This document shows, piece after piece, positions 49,601 to 60,059 of a DNA stretch of 64,000 bases. The position numbers and the translations under genes were made by a program. Below the pieces are notes generated by a model. That model did not search any database and was not told the origin of the DNA. It saw only the letters and a list, made by a program, of their open reading frames with translations. Position 1 is the stretch's first letter. Each line of letters opens with the position of its first letter. Origin of the DNA: Rutpela maculata (lineage: Eukaryota; Arthropoda; Insecta; Coleoptera; Cerambycidae); contig OW386287.2 of NCBI GenBank assembly GCA_936432065.2, forward strand, positions 77,875,804-77,939,803, written 5' to 3'.

Positions 49601-51290
49601 TACTTCTAGCTTATTACTAATAATAAATTCAAGGAGTGACTCACCTCTTGCGTTGTTGCCTGTGATCCCCCATACGATGTGGTGTGCGTTGGCATCACAG
49701 CATAAGATGAGCTCTAGGTGGTTTGTTTCGTATTGCTGGACCAGTTCTTTAACTTCCTGGGTTGGAGGTAGTATTGGCTGTTTCATAAGGAAGGTATGCC
49801 GAAGGTGTTACTAGCTCCTTCATTTACCCTTCCACCTCGGCATTAGTTCGTGCTACCATTAGGTCCCTCGTGCAAAGTCCCCACATAGGTAGCAAATCAG
49901 TATTTTTCTTTGCTATAATGCAAGCTCTTGGGTGGTTTTCTGCTGGGCTGATTACTTCCCATTCTTACCCCACCTGTAGTCCTCTGTTTCCCCTCCTGTA
50001 AACATAAGGTGTTCTTGTATCAGTGCTATATCTATACTATTTTGTAGAATGAATCCCTGCGAGGCAGCCAAGGCCGCCTTGCAGTGATGTATATTTACCT
50101 GTATAAAAGTGAATGTAATCACTAAAGGGTGAGGTGACTGCTGGTCCCCTCTGTCGCGACTTCCATTCCCTCGGGTTCGTCCTGCGTCCCTCGAGTATTC
50201 TCTTCTCTTTCCTTTTGCTCCCCTTCCTTCTTCCTCCCCAAGGCTTTGAATAAAACCCTGGATAGGTTGAGGTAGGGTCTGCATTGGAGCTCTTCTATCT
50301 TCTTCCATGAAGCCATATCCACCAGTAGGATGAGTTGGTATCCCTTTGGATCGGGCTTCATGTCCACAACAGTCCAGGTCCCTTGCTGACCCTGCCCCTC
50401 TCAATTGGCCGCGTTTTTCTGAGACCCTCATGGGTGCTTCCCTCGGACCAGTCGCGTTTGACTCCCTGCCCTGGGTTGTCTCCCTGAGGTTTTGTGCTTG
50501 TGCTCGGCCAATTCCTGAGAATGCCATTGCCTCCAGGCTGTGATAGCCCAGATCCAGATGGATCCCCTAATCCCTGCCGTTTGATCTTCCGAAGCTTCCT
50601 ACTGGCAGCTCCGGAGAGTTTCTTCGGTGGATCCTCCTTTGCAGGACCTCCTCCCGAGGTTGTTGGTTTGGTCTTTTTTTACTTGATTTTCCATAAGGTT
50701 CCCACAAGTAAGATGCTCAGAACCCCCTGTAGGCACAGAAGACTACATAAAACGGGGTGCGTCAGGTGCCCCAAATTTTGCCTCTAATAACCGAGCCTCC
50801 CCTCGGCCATGCATCCCCTCGACGCGCACAATACCTTGGGATTGGGAAGGTTTTTATAGTGGTACCTCATCCACGTGAACCGGGCGGTTAATCCAAGTCC
50901 CCCGTGCCCCTTGTTAGTACTATCCGGCTCAGGTTTTAGGCCCGCTACCGGAGTCGTTGCACTGCACAAGCGGTTTACGATGTGGGTCGTGAGATGGTCC
51001 CCGGCGACAGTTTCGTTCGGTAACGCGCGAGTTTTAAACCGCGGCCCTCCCTCACGTCACTAACCAGTCCCACCGGTATGACCCAGCAGACTGGCCGTTC
51101 TCCTATCCGCCACCTGAAGACGCGCCCTGTAGATAGCTCAACCACAAGGCTTACTTTCAATATCGAATCGATTCCACTCCAAACGAAACTTTCCCACACT
51201 CACCTTCCCTATTTAAACCCCCATAAACTATTAAATAATCAGCATTCCATTGAAACATTTAACATGATTGTTGCTGTATAAGGATATTTT
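46690..51290 (-). pseudogene. Near full-length, broken R1/LOA-like LINE with endonuclease, RT, RNase H and zinc knuckle
   Basis: A GC-richer block read on the minus strand. The 5' part (about 50100-50790) includes the APE endonuclease start FIQVNIHHCKAALAASQG. Endonuclease motifs follow: CCDANAHHIVWG and GVIDITI (49499-49786), then SLSDHRYVRF (48839-49495). The last two are in one frame, separated by a single TAG at 49499-49501. RT has AGVLSPLLW and motif C YVDN in place of YADD (48152-48400), then NPGKTTVVA and a thumb (47852-48133). RNase H shows TIWYTDGSK, TDSQAALKAL and WTRGHQGNEGNEKADKLAKEG (47085-47769). The tail has CRMCSEDEETPHHILCEC (46728-47054). Frameshifts, stops and the YVDN change make it inactive. 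RNase H plus this tail suits the I/R1/LOA group; exact clade is inference. Plus-strand open frames here are antisense shadows. Confidence 0.88.
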
Positions 51291-51327
51291 TGATTTTGTA
51301 CATGTATTTTTGTTGTTTCGGAAGAGG

Positions 51328-51392
51328 TGGGATGGGGAAGGAGGGGGTGACAGGGGGTAAAAAGGGAGGGTGGGGGAAAGTTTTGTTTGGGG
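51328..51392 (+). other. G-rich tract, G-quadruplex-type pattern
   Basis: The plus strand carries seven runs of three or more G within about 55 bases (GGG, GGGG, GGGGG, GGGGG, GGG, GGG, GGGGG, loops of 1-7), meeting the usual quadruplex pattern. It lies immediately upstream of the minus-strand LINE. Confidence 0.6.
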
Positions 51393-51414
51393 TGGAACCG
51401 ATTAAATATTGTTA

Positions 51415-51520
51415 GTAGATGCTAAAAACATGTTTTTCAGTTTTTTTTTTCAAAAATAAATTAGGCCGAAAACCGGCCTTACAGGCCCTCCTCCTCCATC
51501 TTAAAGGTGTTATCATCTTT
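51415..51520. repeat. Right arm of the inverted repeat flanking the large LINE
   Basis: Inverse of 46573-46665: AAAACATGTTTTTCAG, AATAAATTAGGCCGAAAACC, CCTCCTCCTCCAT. It has an insertion of several bases relative to the left arm near GGCCTTACAGGCC. Confidence 0.7.
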
Positions 51521-52800
51521 TAAAATAAATTTGTTTTGCTATTTTTCAACTTAGCTGCTCTGAGTTTCTACATTTTCACTATAAGCAAATTTGCTTACAA
51601 AATCCCCCGTACATGATAATAAACTTTCGAAACTCTCAGACCTTTGTCTTTGCACTTACCAAATGTTCTCCCTCAACTGTCATTAACAAAGATTTGTGAT
51701 GCACTATTTTTCCGTAAATTTTCATATTTTTCACAATAATTTGACAATGCCGCAGTTTAAAAAAATGTAAAATTTTACACAATAATGAAAGAATGTACAA
51801 GGTGTGTCACATAAAAAATTCAAGCTGTCGTTCTTTAAATCAACGCCTTGTGTATTTTACATATTTTAGAAATGGACAACAAAGTAAGCCATATAACATT
51901 TGTTTAAAATATATTTTTGATATTCCTTATAATAAGCCAGATATTGGACTTTCTCGCACTAATGGGCCGCCCAGTGTTTCCTCATGTTTGTTCAGGATCC
52001 AAATTATGGCATAGAAACTAACGAGGCAATTCTATAAAAGTATTAAGCATTTACGACATATCAGATAAAGTGCACCTCGTCAACGAAAGGAGTGACATCG
52101 GAGAGCAGCACGCAGTAATCTACGGTAAGCAGAGATATATATATTTTTTTCATCTATCATAGGACGCAGATCCTAAGTAGCCCTTAAGAGTAAATCGCCC
52201 TGAGAGCAGAAAGATATCTTTAAATGTTGCAGAAGGTACGACTGGCGCCTTCAGCGGCCTCAGCAGATACATTTTTGCTACGTTCTTCAGACGTACGTTA
52301 GTGAGATTTTCTACAATATCCAGCATATTTTCCTCCGTCTATATTTTTTACCAATATAATAAAAATTTTGAAGTGGGGAGACAAACGGAACCTATATACT
52401 ATGTGGTGGAACCTTTGCTGTGGCTCTGGCACTGAAGGCATGATAACATTTTAGTCATCAGAATTTAGATTTGATATAATTATAGATATTACTTTAACCT
52501 TTGATATATCCGAGCGAAAAATGGGTATTTCTGCTAGTAAAGAGTAATGAACAACAGAAGTATAGTTCTAACATATGTTCTAGTATAACATACTTCTCCG
52601 TAATATAGACTAGAAACAATACATACAAATTCCTTTATGTATAGCCATAAAAACTTATTAAGAAAATTAAGGATTTATCGTTTACCAGATTCAAAGTGAA
52701 GATCAAGGAAATATAAAGAAATATACGCCATGTTGGGTCCTTACAGTATCAACAAATGTTTCGGTAAAGTATTCGAAGAACTATAATAATAAATTTGAAA
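51521..52800. other. Non-coding AT-rich stretch
   Basis: No gene recognised. The open frame 51793-52014 has no known domain. Confidence 0.5.
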
Positions 52801-52807
52801 TTAATAA

Positions 52808-55616
52808 TAAAAAATCTGTAAAGGTATTTACATAAAACTTCCCTCTATATTTGGGATCCTCTATTTACGAATTATTCTTTCTGTTGGATGATCACCTTAT
52901 ATATTTTCTTATTAAAATTATGTCAGAACTTTTGATGACAATAGTTACAACTTATTTTTTCCTCTGTCATTTCTTATTTATTAATATGACCACTCTGCAT
53001 ATTTTTCACTAATCGTATGTTAGGCTTCCTTCTCGATAATTGTATCGACTACTGCATTCCATATATTATTTCCACTATAGTTTCCTAATTATTTTTTAAA
53101 GTGGCCACCTTTTTTTGTGGGAGGGGAAATGATCATGGTCACCCGTTGCTTAGAGTCTATCGCGGACGGGTAGTGCCGGGTTCCAACCGGCTAAAACCCC
53201 TCCCTCTATTCAGTGTTTCCTGTTGATCTGGGACTACTTTCGCTTTTCATCGGACCCACAGGTCATTTAAGTTTGCCGGTGTTAATTAGCGTATGTCCAT
53301 GGGTTCAAACCCATCTCTCTTTCCTCCTCTTCCTTCTATTTGATAGTACGGGCCTCCTCCGGGAAGCTCCGTTTTCTCGGCAGATAGCTCAAGCTGCATT
53401 CTTTTTAGCCATCTCTCAATCTTTCTGATGACCTCGTTGGCTGCTTCCATTATTTGAATAGTCCACCTTCCAGTAACCGCTGTGGCCAAGTTGTCCGTAT
53501 ACTCGATGACCTTCACATCCTCCTTCCAAGGCAGTCGAAAAACGTCATCAAACTCAGTCTCGAATCCGATCATCCTGTCTTGGAAGTAGCTCATCGTCAC
53601 CCTGACGAGGTACGGAGCTACACCCAAGCTCTGCATCTTCCTGACAATCATCTCCCATCCCGCCATGTTAAACGCGTTTTTGACATCTAGGATCACGACG
53701 CCAAATATCTGTTTCGTGGCTAGGGCTTCTTCCACCGTCTCCTTTAGTAGTCTAATGGCTCCTACTATTGATCATCCTTTTCTGAAACCGAACTGGCTTT
53801 CAGATAAGCCGCCCTTCTCGGTTATCTCCCTCTCCAATCTCCCCAGTATCAGATAGTCGAGGAGTTTACCCATCGCGTCAAGTAAACATAGCGGTCGGTA
53901 GGATGACGATCGGCGGCTTGTTCCCTTTCCGGATCAGGACCACCCTGACCTTCCTCCATCTGCTCGGGAAATCTCCACTCTCTAGAGCACGGTTCATTAT
54001 TCTTAAGATGCCTCCCGGGTATTCTTCCACAACTAGTTTGACTATTTCAGACTGAAGCCTTTCCACTTTTAAGTCTGGCACATGCTGCCTTCAGCTCTTC
54101 CTCCGTGAGCGGAGGGACTACAGTCACTTCTACCACCCTCCATCTGACTATATCCCTTTCTGGGAATAGGGCATCCACGACTTTCGACACTTTCTCTGCC
54201 AGCAAGGCAGGAGGGGGATTTCTGATTTGTAAAGTAGTTATCTTGTAGCCATCTCTCCAGACATCTCCATCACTCCACCCTATATATTTTTCATATTTTT
54301 CTTCATTGACAGCTTTAATAACTATATGTGAAACATTTTCGTCCTCCGTCATCTTCTTCCATTATTTTTTTTTTTGGGGTGCCACCTTATATATTTTTTT
54401 CATATTTGTCTTCTTTGCAGTTGTGTTAAATACATGCCAAATATTATTGCAGTGCGTCACATCTTTTTTCAATATTTTTTAGGGCGACCTCTCAATATAT
54501 TTTTTTCAAATTTTTCTTTGGCAGTTGCACTAACTACATGTGGAACGTTATTGCCCTACGTCACATTTCTTCCATTATTTTTGTAATGCGACGACCCTAT
54601 ATATCGTTCATATTTTCTTCCTTGACAGTTGTGTTAACAACATACGAAATATTATTGCTCTCCTCCGCATTTCTGTCATTATTTTTTAGGGTGACCACTC
54701 TCTATATTTTTAATATTTTATGTAGTTTTTACTGTAAGTTGTACGTATTTGTACTTCCACATAATTAAAATAATAGAATGGATTTTATTTGTGCCAGAAA
54801 GTTTACAAAAGTATACAAGAATAGAAAATTTAGTTTCAGAAACTCAGAAGGTTTGTACATCTTATTTACAAATGTATTAATAAGGACTGTAATAAATCAA
54901 ATTCAATACAATAAAATCTCACTTACTACTAAAGTAAAACTAAAAAATAAGACAAAACTTACAATAAAATAATACACAGTGTTGATTTACTAATTGTTAG
55001 AGTATTCAATAAAAAAATCTGTAAAAGTATCACCTTTCATTTATTCATTATCTTTTCTGTATGATGACTACCTTGTATATTTTTTTTTAACTAAAAGTAT
55101 GTCAGGTTTCCGTTCCGGCAATAGTGACAACTACGTTCCAAACATTATTTTCTTTTGCCTAGATTGACCACCCTGTATACTTTTCACTAAAAGCTGTGTT
55201 AATTTCATGCGAAATATCATTCGTCAAATTTTTCCATTAACTTTTTTACTGTGAGCACTCTGTATAATTTTTTTTTATATTTTTCTTTGACAGGTGTGTT
55301 AACTACATGCGAGATACTATTGCCCTCCGCCACATTTTTTTCATTACTTTTTTTTACTTTTTGACCGTGCAGATTCTTCATACTTTCCTTATCTTCAGAT
55401 CCCAGTCCTTCGTTAGAAGTAGTGTCAACTACCTACCAAATCTTATTCTTCTCCGTCAAGTGGTCTTGTGGATATAGCGCCAACAGACAGACAGATAGAG
55501 AAACTAAAGAAATTAAATGGATTTAATTATCTTATTCTAAAAAATGAAAATCCGGAGAAATCTCGGTGGGTGATTTTTCACGATTACAATTACTCCCATC
55601 GATAAGCCAGAGAAGT
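52808..55616 (-). mobile_element. Second minisatellite array with (GTCT)n and degenerate terminal hairpin
   Basis: Units of roughly 106 bp carry GTTAACTACATGC-like markers at about 54311, 54424, 54530 and 54634 and again at about 55120-55425. A (GACA)n tract lies at 55482-55497 and a degenerate terminal palindrome (TACTCCC...AGAAGT) at 55591-55616. Sequence around GAAAATCCGGAGAAATCTCGG matches the terminus of the array at 9000-10383, so the two are copies of one family. Part of the array is duplicated (52808-52960 resembles 55005-55120), and an R1-like LINE is inserted at 53109-54278. The left limit is approximate. Confidence 0.6.
53109..54278 (-). pseudogene. 5'-truncated R1-like LINE inserted in the minisatellite array
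   Basis: Minus-strand pieces follow R1-type RT order: LTEEELKAACARLKSGKA (54047-54352), NRALESGDFPSRWRKVRVVL and IRKGNKP (53878-54081), then motif A VVILDVKNAFNMAGW, motif C-like VIEYTDNLATAV and RKIERWLKRMQLELSAEKTE (53286-53735). The GVPQGS segment expected between motifs A and C is missing, and YADD has become YTDN, so it is inactive. The 3' end is a short A7 (T7 on plus at 53109-53115). CCACC borders both sides, the interrupted array unit reading CCACC|CT, consistent with a 5-bp target duplication. Upstream RT, endonuclease and ORF1 are absent. Confidence 0.8.
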
Positions 55617-56020
55617 AAAAAGACAACATATCAGATACTAGATAAATAATATAAAATCAAAATTTGTGTTTGAGATTTTAATCCGCATTTTGAGTTTTTA
55701 CTGAATAAAAGGATGGTACCATTGAATATTCTAAGCTCATTCGAATACATATTGTAAACTTTACACAGATAATAGAAAATATCTTTGAGTTGTTTTATGG
55801 GAGATATAAAGTACCTACATTTATGATTTTTATGGCTCTAGATTTATATTCGTATTCAAAAAGATGGAATTTTTATGTTTTTATGTAATAATATTTTAAT
55901 ATATCAAATATATACAATTCCCTTAAAGTGAGACCATTAAAACTTGGAAACATAATTCTAGTTTGTCAGCGCATTGGTTTTATCATGATGGTTTTAATCA
56001 TTCTTTATCTAGATTAGTAC
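55617..56020. other. Non-coding AT-rich stretch
   Basis: Nothing recognised between the array terminus and the next element. Confidence 0.5.
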
Positions 56021-56024
56021 TTAC

Positions 56025-57290
56025 TTTCATGTCCAGTGGAAGTATAGTAACGCAATTTTATTTTTTAATTTTTATTGTTCAAATAGGCTTGGAATATCAT
56101 GAAAGTCATCATTTAAGTTTGAGCAAAAGAAAAAAATTCTGTCTGTCGGTCTGTCTGTCTGTAACTTTGTGTGCATGATTACTCTGGAACCGTTTATGAT
56201 GTTGACTTGAAATTTGGTACACCCATGTACTTTAACGAGATATGGAACTAGATTATATTTTTATCTTATTCCGTTGAAGGGTAGGAGAATAAATTAGGGT
56301 AAATGGGGGAAAATATCTAAATCAAGCAAGCGAGAGTCCATAAAATTGCTCAGCCGAGAGGAACACTCTTGTAACTTTTGAATGGGATATAAGATGAAAT
56401 TTACAATTAGATGATGTAATGAAACAGAATGGGCGACTTCCGGTTTCCATGAAATTTATATAAAAATCAAATTTTTAAACGGGACAATCTGTATATTTTT
56501 ACATAATTGGATTCTGCTGGCCAAAATACATATGATCTGACCTTTAAATATTATTTTAATTTTCAAAAAATATAGATTTCTTTTTAATTCTTAGTTTATT
56601 ATTGTAGAAAATCGATTATCAAAGTATTTCTTTTTTTAATTATAGATTTAGTACAAAGAGAAGGCAGACATTATGCATATCATTTTTTTCTAATTTAAAG
56701 GTCTAATTAAATAACAGGCTTTCCCATAGAAGTTCCATTAAAAAAAAATAGCTTTCGTTGAAAAACCAATATCGTTGAACTAAACGAAGAATAAATCGTG
56801 TTTAATGTTAGTATCTGAAGAGATAATATTTTAAAGGTGCCTGCAGACCGATTTTTAACAATTTTGGCAAAATCGAGGCTTTTTATAACTAAAACTAAAA
56901 ATTAAGAAATCTGTATTTTTTGAAAATAAAAATAATATTTGAGAATTAGATTATATATATTTTGGCCAGCAGGATCCAAATATGCAAAATATTTAAAAAT
57001 TTGATTTTCATGTCAATTGCATCGAAACCAAAAGTCGGCCATTTTGGATCTTTACATTATATAATTGGAAATTTCATCCCATATTACTACACCAAATTTG
57101 AGAAAAATCCATTCGCCCATTCAAAAGTAACAAGAGTGTCCCCATCGGCTGAGCCACCTGGTATAAGACAAGGTCGAAACAAAATTTTATTAAAGGGTGT
57201 GAAAAAAATAAAATTGTGATTTAGTATGTATACAAGAACCAAATGCCTCAATTTTTTTTTTACTTCATCCATAATACCATATATTGGTTG
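56025..57290 (+). mobile_element. Helentron-associated-like element split by an inverted-repeat insertion
   Basis: Starts ACTTTCATGTCCAGTGGAAG and follows the copy at 5965-6663: TTATTGTTCAAATAGGCTTG, GTCT/GTCG tract at 56139-56164, TACTCTGGAACCGTTT, TACTTTAACGAGATATGGAA, AGAGTCCATAAAATT. It is then interrupted by the element at 56348-57154. The remainder resumes with a minisatellite unit (TTAAAGGGTGTG, ACAAGAACCAAATGCCTCAA). The 3' end near 57290 is uncertain. Confidence 0.65.
56348..57154. mobile_element. 0.8-kb long-inverted-repeat element nested in the preceding repeat
   Basis: Arms of about 260-300 bp (56348-56615 and 56850-57154). Ends are GCTCAGCCGAGAGGAACACT and the inverse AGTGTCCCCATCGGCTGAGC. 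Inner pairs include CTTTTGAATGGG/CCCATTCAAAAG, CTGCTGGCCAAAATA/TTTTGGCCAGCAGG and TAATTCTTAGTTT-type blocks. The spacer is about 230 bp. No coding capacity and no clear target duplication. Confidence 0.8.
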
Positions 57291-57359
57291 ATTCAAAGAA
57301 TACAACTATATTTATGCAATAACGTATCTAGAAAAATGTATGTTATTGGAATAATCGCC

Positions 57360-57550
57360 TCCCAAGCAGGGCAAGGATGAGAGCCTCTTATAGGGGACGT
57401 TTATATCGCAACTACCATATAATGGAGAGCGTGCAATAGCAAATCGATTAGGTAAAAAGATTCACACAACTTCCTCAGAAGTTTATGAAGGCACTTTGGT
57501 TTTGGGACTGACTAAAAATAATATAAAAATATTTTGCTTTAAAAATTTTG
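57360..57550 (+). repeat. Dispersed repeat shared with 45885-46040
   Basis: Copy of the repeat at 45885-46040 (see there); better preserved here over GCAAGGATGAGAG to GGCACTTTGG. Confidence 0.55.
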
Positions 57551-57560
57551 AAACACTAGT

Positions 57561-57580
57561 CATATATATATATATATATA
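57561..57580. repeat. (TA)n tract used as provirus target
   Basis: A run of alternating TA directly abuts the 3' LTR end. Several errantiviruses prefer TATA-type or alternating purine-pyrimidine targets. The 5' junction lies outside the window, so a target duplication cannot be checked. Confidence 0.7.
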
Positions 57581-57943
57581 TGTTAGATCACGGTTCACAT
57601 GAATGACTTTTTAAAAACTTTTATTTAGTTACATGGAGCCAACGTTGGCTCTTGGAGAAGGAATATAATAATAAATTAGAAGTGTTGCATTCTAACTGAG
57701 TTTAATAACTGATTTAACAAAGCGTGTTTAGTCGTATTTATAACATTCAGAACCTGAGTAAGCAAAATATAGAACAAAGGAAATGCAATTCGACAGTCAT
57801 CATAAAATGTGAGAAACAAAGGTGAAACATAATATCTCTAAGATAAGCAATTAATAAGAGAAGTCGTTATCATGTAATATGATATACCTGTGAAGGTTTG
57901 TTATGGCTAAGTCTTGGTAATAAGCGTATAATTTTATATAACA
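57581..57943 (-). mobile_element. 3' LTR of errantivirus-like element (363 bp)
   Basis: On the minus strand the LTR starts TGTTATATAAAATTATACGC and ends GATCTAACA, giving TGTTA...TAACA inverted ends. It is preceded by the polypurine tract AAGGGGGAAG (complement at about 57945-57954). It includes a TATAAATA box near its middle and an AATAAA signal near its end. The exact 5' base is uncertain by one or two positions because the matching 5' LTR is beyond the window. Confidence 0.75.
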
Positions 57944-58190
57944 ACTTCCCCCTTAATAAAAGTTGATGTTATGCAGCAACTTTTGAAAATTGTTAGAACG
58001 TTAAATGAATATAATGCAAAATAAATTGAAACAATGTTGAATGAATACAAAGCAAAATAATAAAATACATAAAAGTTAAAATTGGTAAATGATAATAATA
58101 ATAAGCAAGTAGTACATTACATAAATGTGATAAGAATAAAATACAATGGTCTAAATTAATAGACAAGGGTAAAACTCCACATATGAAAGT
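57944..58190 (-). other. Provirus 3' untranslated region and polypurine tract
   Basis: Lies between the env stop codon and the 3' LTR. Non-coding, AT-rich, ending with the purine run AAGGGGGAAG immediately before the LTR. Confidence 0.6.
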
Positions 58191-60059
58191 CTATGTTAAC
58201 TCGATGTCCTCTTCTTCTTGAGGTTTAATACCGGGTCGCTTTCTTGGAGGGATCAGTCTAGGAAATTTGGTAAAAACTCTGCTTCGCTCTGAAGGAGGTG
58301 AAGGAGGGTTGTCCGTTGAGGGTTGGATTCGCAATGCTCCACATCTTCTTCTGCATTTACAGGTTATGTAAAGTAGAACTAATAGAATGATGAGAGTGAT
58401 TATGAAATACGTGAACCAAGATACGTGTTTGGTCACAAAAGGCTCGTTTATGAGGTCATCCAGGTCTTTGGAATATTGGTCCAATTTAGTTTTTGCAATA
58501 TCTAGATCTTCTACGTCGAGATTGTTTAATTTGAGTGGCTTTAATTTTGGAATTTCGATTTTGTCGGGCATGTGATTACAGCATTCAAAAGGAATTTGGA
58601 CAGGATGTGAATTGTCCTTAAGTTCGGAGAAGTCTTTGGCACTGGCTTGTATTCGAGTAATGCCTGCATAGGCGTAACATCCTGGTTGTAGTTTGATGAT
58701 GGAATTTTTGTTGATCAATTCTGTCGTGGATTCTCTCTTTGGACAGTTGATGGTGATGTGAAGTGGTTCGGAATTAATTACTAGCCATGTGTTGTCTTCG
58801 AGTTCTTGGACGTTGTATCCCTGACTAATAATGAAGGAAGTTTGACAGTTCTCTGGAAGTTTCGGCAACGGTTTTAGTATTCTGGCTTCACATATGGCAT
58901 TTTGGTCGATAGGATAGGCAAACAGGTTCGAACATAGTTTGGTTCCAAAATAAAGAGTTTTGCATTCTTTCAAATTTTGTATAGGTATGTACATTAAAGA
59001 ATCATCGTCTCTCGCGATATACTTTTGTGAAATAGATAAAATGTGATGCAGACCAGTTCTGTTATCAAGTATCGGGATAGGATATAGGCGATAGGTGTTA
59101 TAATTTTGGGGTTCAACAAGTGGTATTGTTAAAACAAATACTAAGTTAGAATCCATTTGAAACGCTTGTAATTCAATAATATCCAAATACTTAGCAACTG
59201 CCGATAATTTAATGGGGAGAGGCAAATTGTTCCTTCGTAAGCTCTGTGAAATTTCTTGTAATGCTGTTACCAAATGATTAGGGGTTATGATTGAAGTGTG
59301 AATGATTCCTAATCTGGCAAATGTTATTGAATTCAAAATGTCGTTCAAATTATCTTCGATATACAAATAGCTTGCCATTAGTTGTTCAGAAATGTATATG
59401 AATTTTAGTTTTATGTGAGCAGCCTCGATAGCTTGAGTCATGGTTTGAATTGTGTGTTCGATTTCTTCGAGATCTTTGTTAAACGTTTCCTCGTCAATTT
59501 GTAATTTTTGTATAGTCGAGTTGAAGTTTTTAATAACAGAAGTTGTAACTGAAATTTGATTTTTGATTAAGTTTTCCAATTGATGTTCATCGTTATTTAG
59601 TTTATTTATACAATTAGTATAGTACTGGCCATCTTCAGCACCTAAGTTTCCAGTTATGGATTTGAATATTGTACAGATACCGTTAAGTATTCCTCGTTTA
59701 TATCTTTTTGTGTCTGAAAAGATTTCGTCAAATTTTGTTTTTATAGAGTTGGATATTTGCGTCAAAAGGTTAAAGTCTGTTTTAATTTCACTCGTAAAAA
59801 TAATTGACTTGTGATCACCATTATTGAGAGTGTACAAGATTCTGTCTAAGATATTTTGATTTTTGTCAAAAGCTATTTTGAGGGATGAAATGTTTTTATG
59901 CACTAGCAGAGTCCATTTGTCATTTGTCACCACGATGTCCGTGTCTTGGTGGTAGTATACACCAACAGTGTTATTGATCGGGGTAATTTTATATTGACAG
60001 AGTGCTGATCCGAACAGCAGGAGAAACCTGAAAATAAATTTAATTTTATATGGTTTCAT
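58191..60059 (-). CDS. env: Envelope glycoprotein (baculovirus F-like), in frame with pol
   Basis: An ATG at 60059 inside the C-terminal end of pol begins a 622-residue product whose first residues form a signal peptide (hydrophobic IFRFLLLFGSALC). A furin-type site RYKR lies about 120 residues in, followed by GILNGICTIF, a fusion-peptide-like start. LGAEDGQYY and a long heptad region come next, and the transmembrane helix FIITLIILLVLLYIT with a CKCRRRC tail lies near the C-terminus. Errantivirus Env proteins are related to baculovirus F proteins and act in membrane fusion. Expression is probably from spliced RNA: TTTATTTTCAG|G at 60028/60027 is a good acceptor, which would join the exon at GFLLLFGS-like codons downstream of this ATG. 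Whether the fused pol-env form is also made is unknown. Confidence 0.85.
   Translation of the reverse strand: MKPYKIKFIFRFLLLFGSALCQYKITPINNTVGVYYHQDTDIVVTNDKWTLLVHKNISSLKIAFDKNQNILDRILYTLNNGDHKSIIFTSEIKTDFNLLTQISNSIKTKFDEIFSDTKRYKRGILNGICTIFKSITGNLGAEDGQYYTNCINKLNNDEHQLENLIKNQISVTTSVIKNFNSTIQKLQIDEETFNKDLEEIEHTIQTMTQAIEAAHIKLKFIYISEQLMASYLYIEDNLNDILNSITFARLGIIHTSIITPNHLVTALQEISQSLRRNNLPLPIKLSAVAKYLDIIELQAFQMDSNLVFVLTIPLVEPQNYNTYRLYPIPILDNRTGLHHILSISQKYIARDDDSLMYIPIQNLKECKTLYFGTKLCSNLFAYPIDQNAICEARILKPLPKLPENCQTSFIISQGYNVQELEDNTWLVINSEPLHITINCPKRESTTELINKNSIIKLQPGCYAYAGITRIQASAKDFSELKDNSHPVQIPFECCNHMPDKIEIPKLKPLKLNNLDVEDLDIAKTKLDQYSKDLDDLINEPFVTKHVSWFTYFIITLIILLVLLYITCKCRRRCGALRIQPSTDNPPSPPSERSRVFTKFPRLIPPRKRPGIKPQEEEDIELT

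Noticed and set aside
47057..49814. Long plus-strand open frames (for example 49137-49814, 47372-47734)
   Set aside because: Antisense to LINE endonuclease, RT and RNase H; GC-richer DNA lacks stops by chance.
57087..57305. Minus-strand open frame near the provirus
   Set aside because: Spans the arm of an inverted-repeat element and a minisatellite unit; not a gene.
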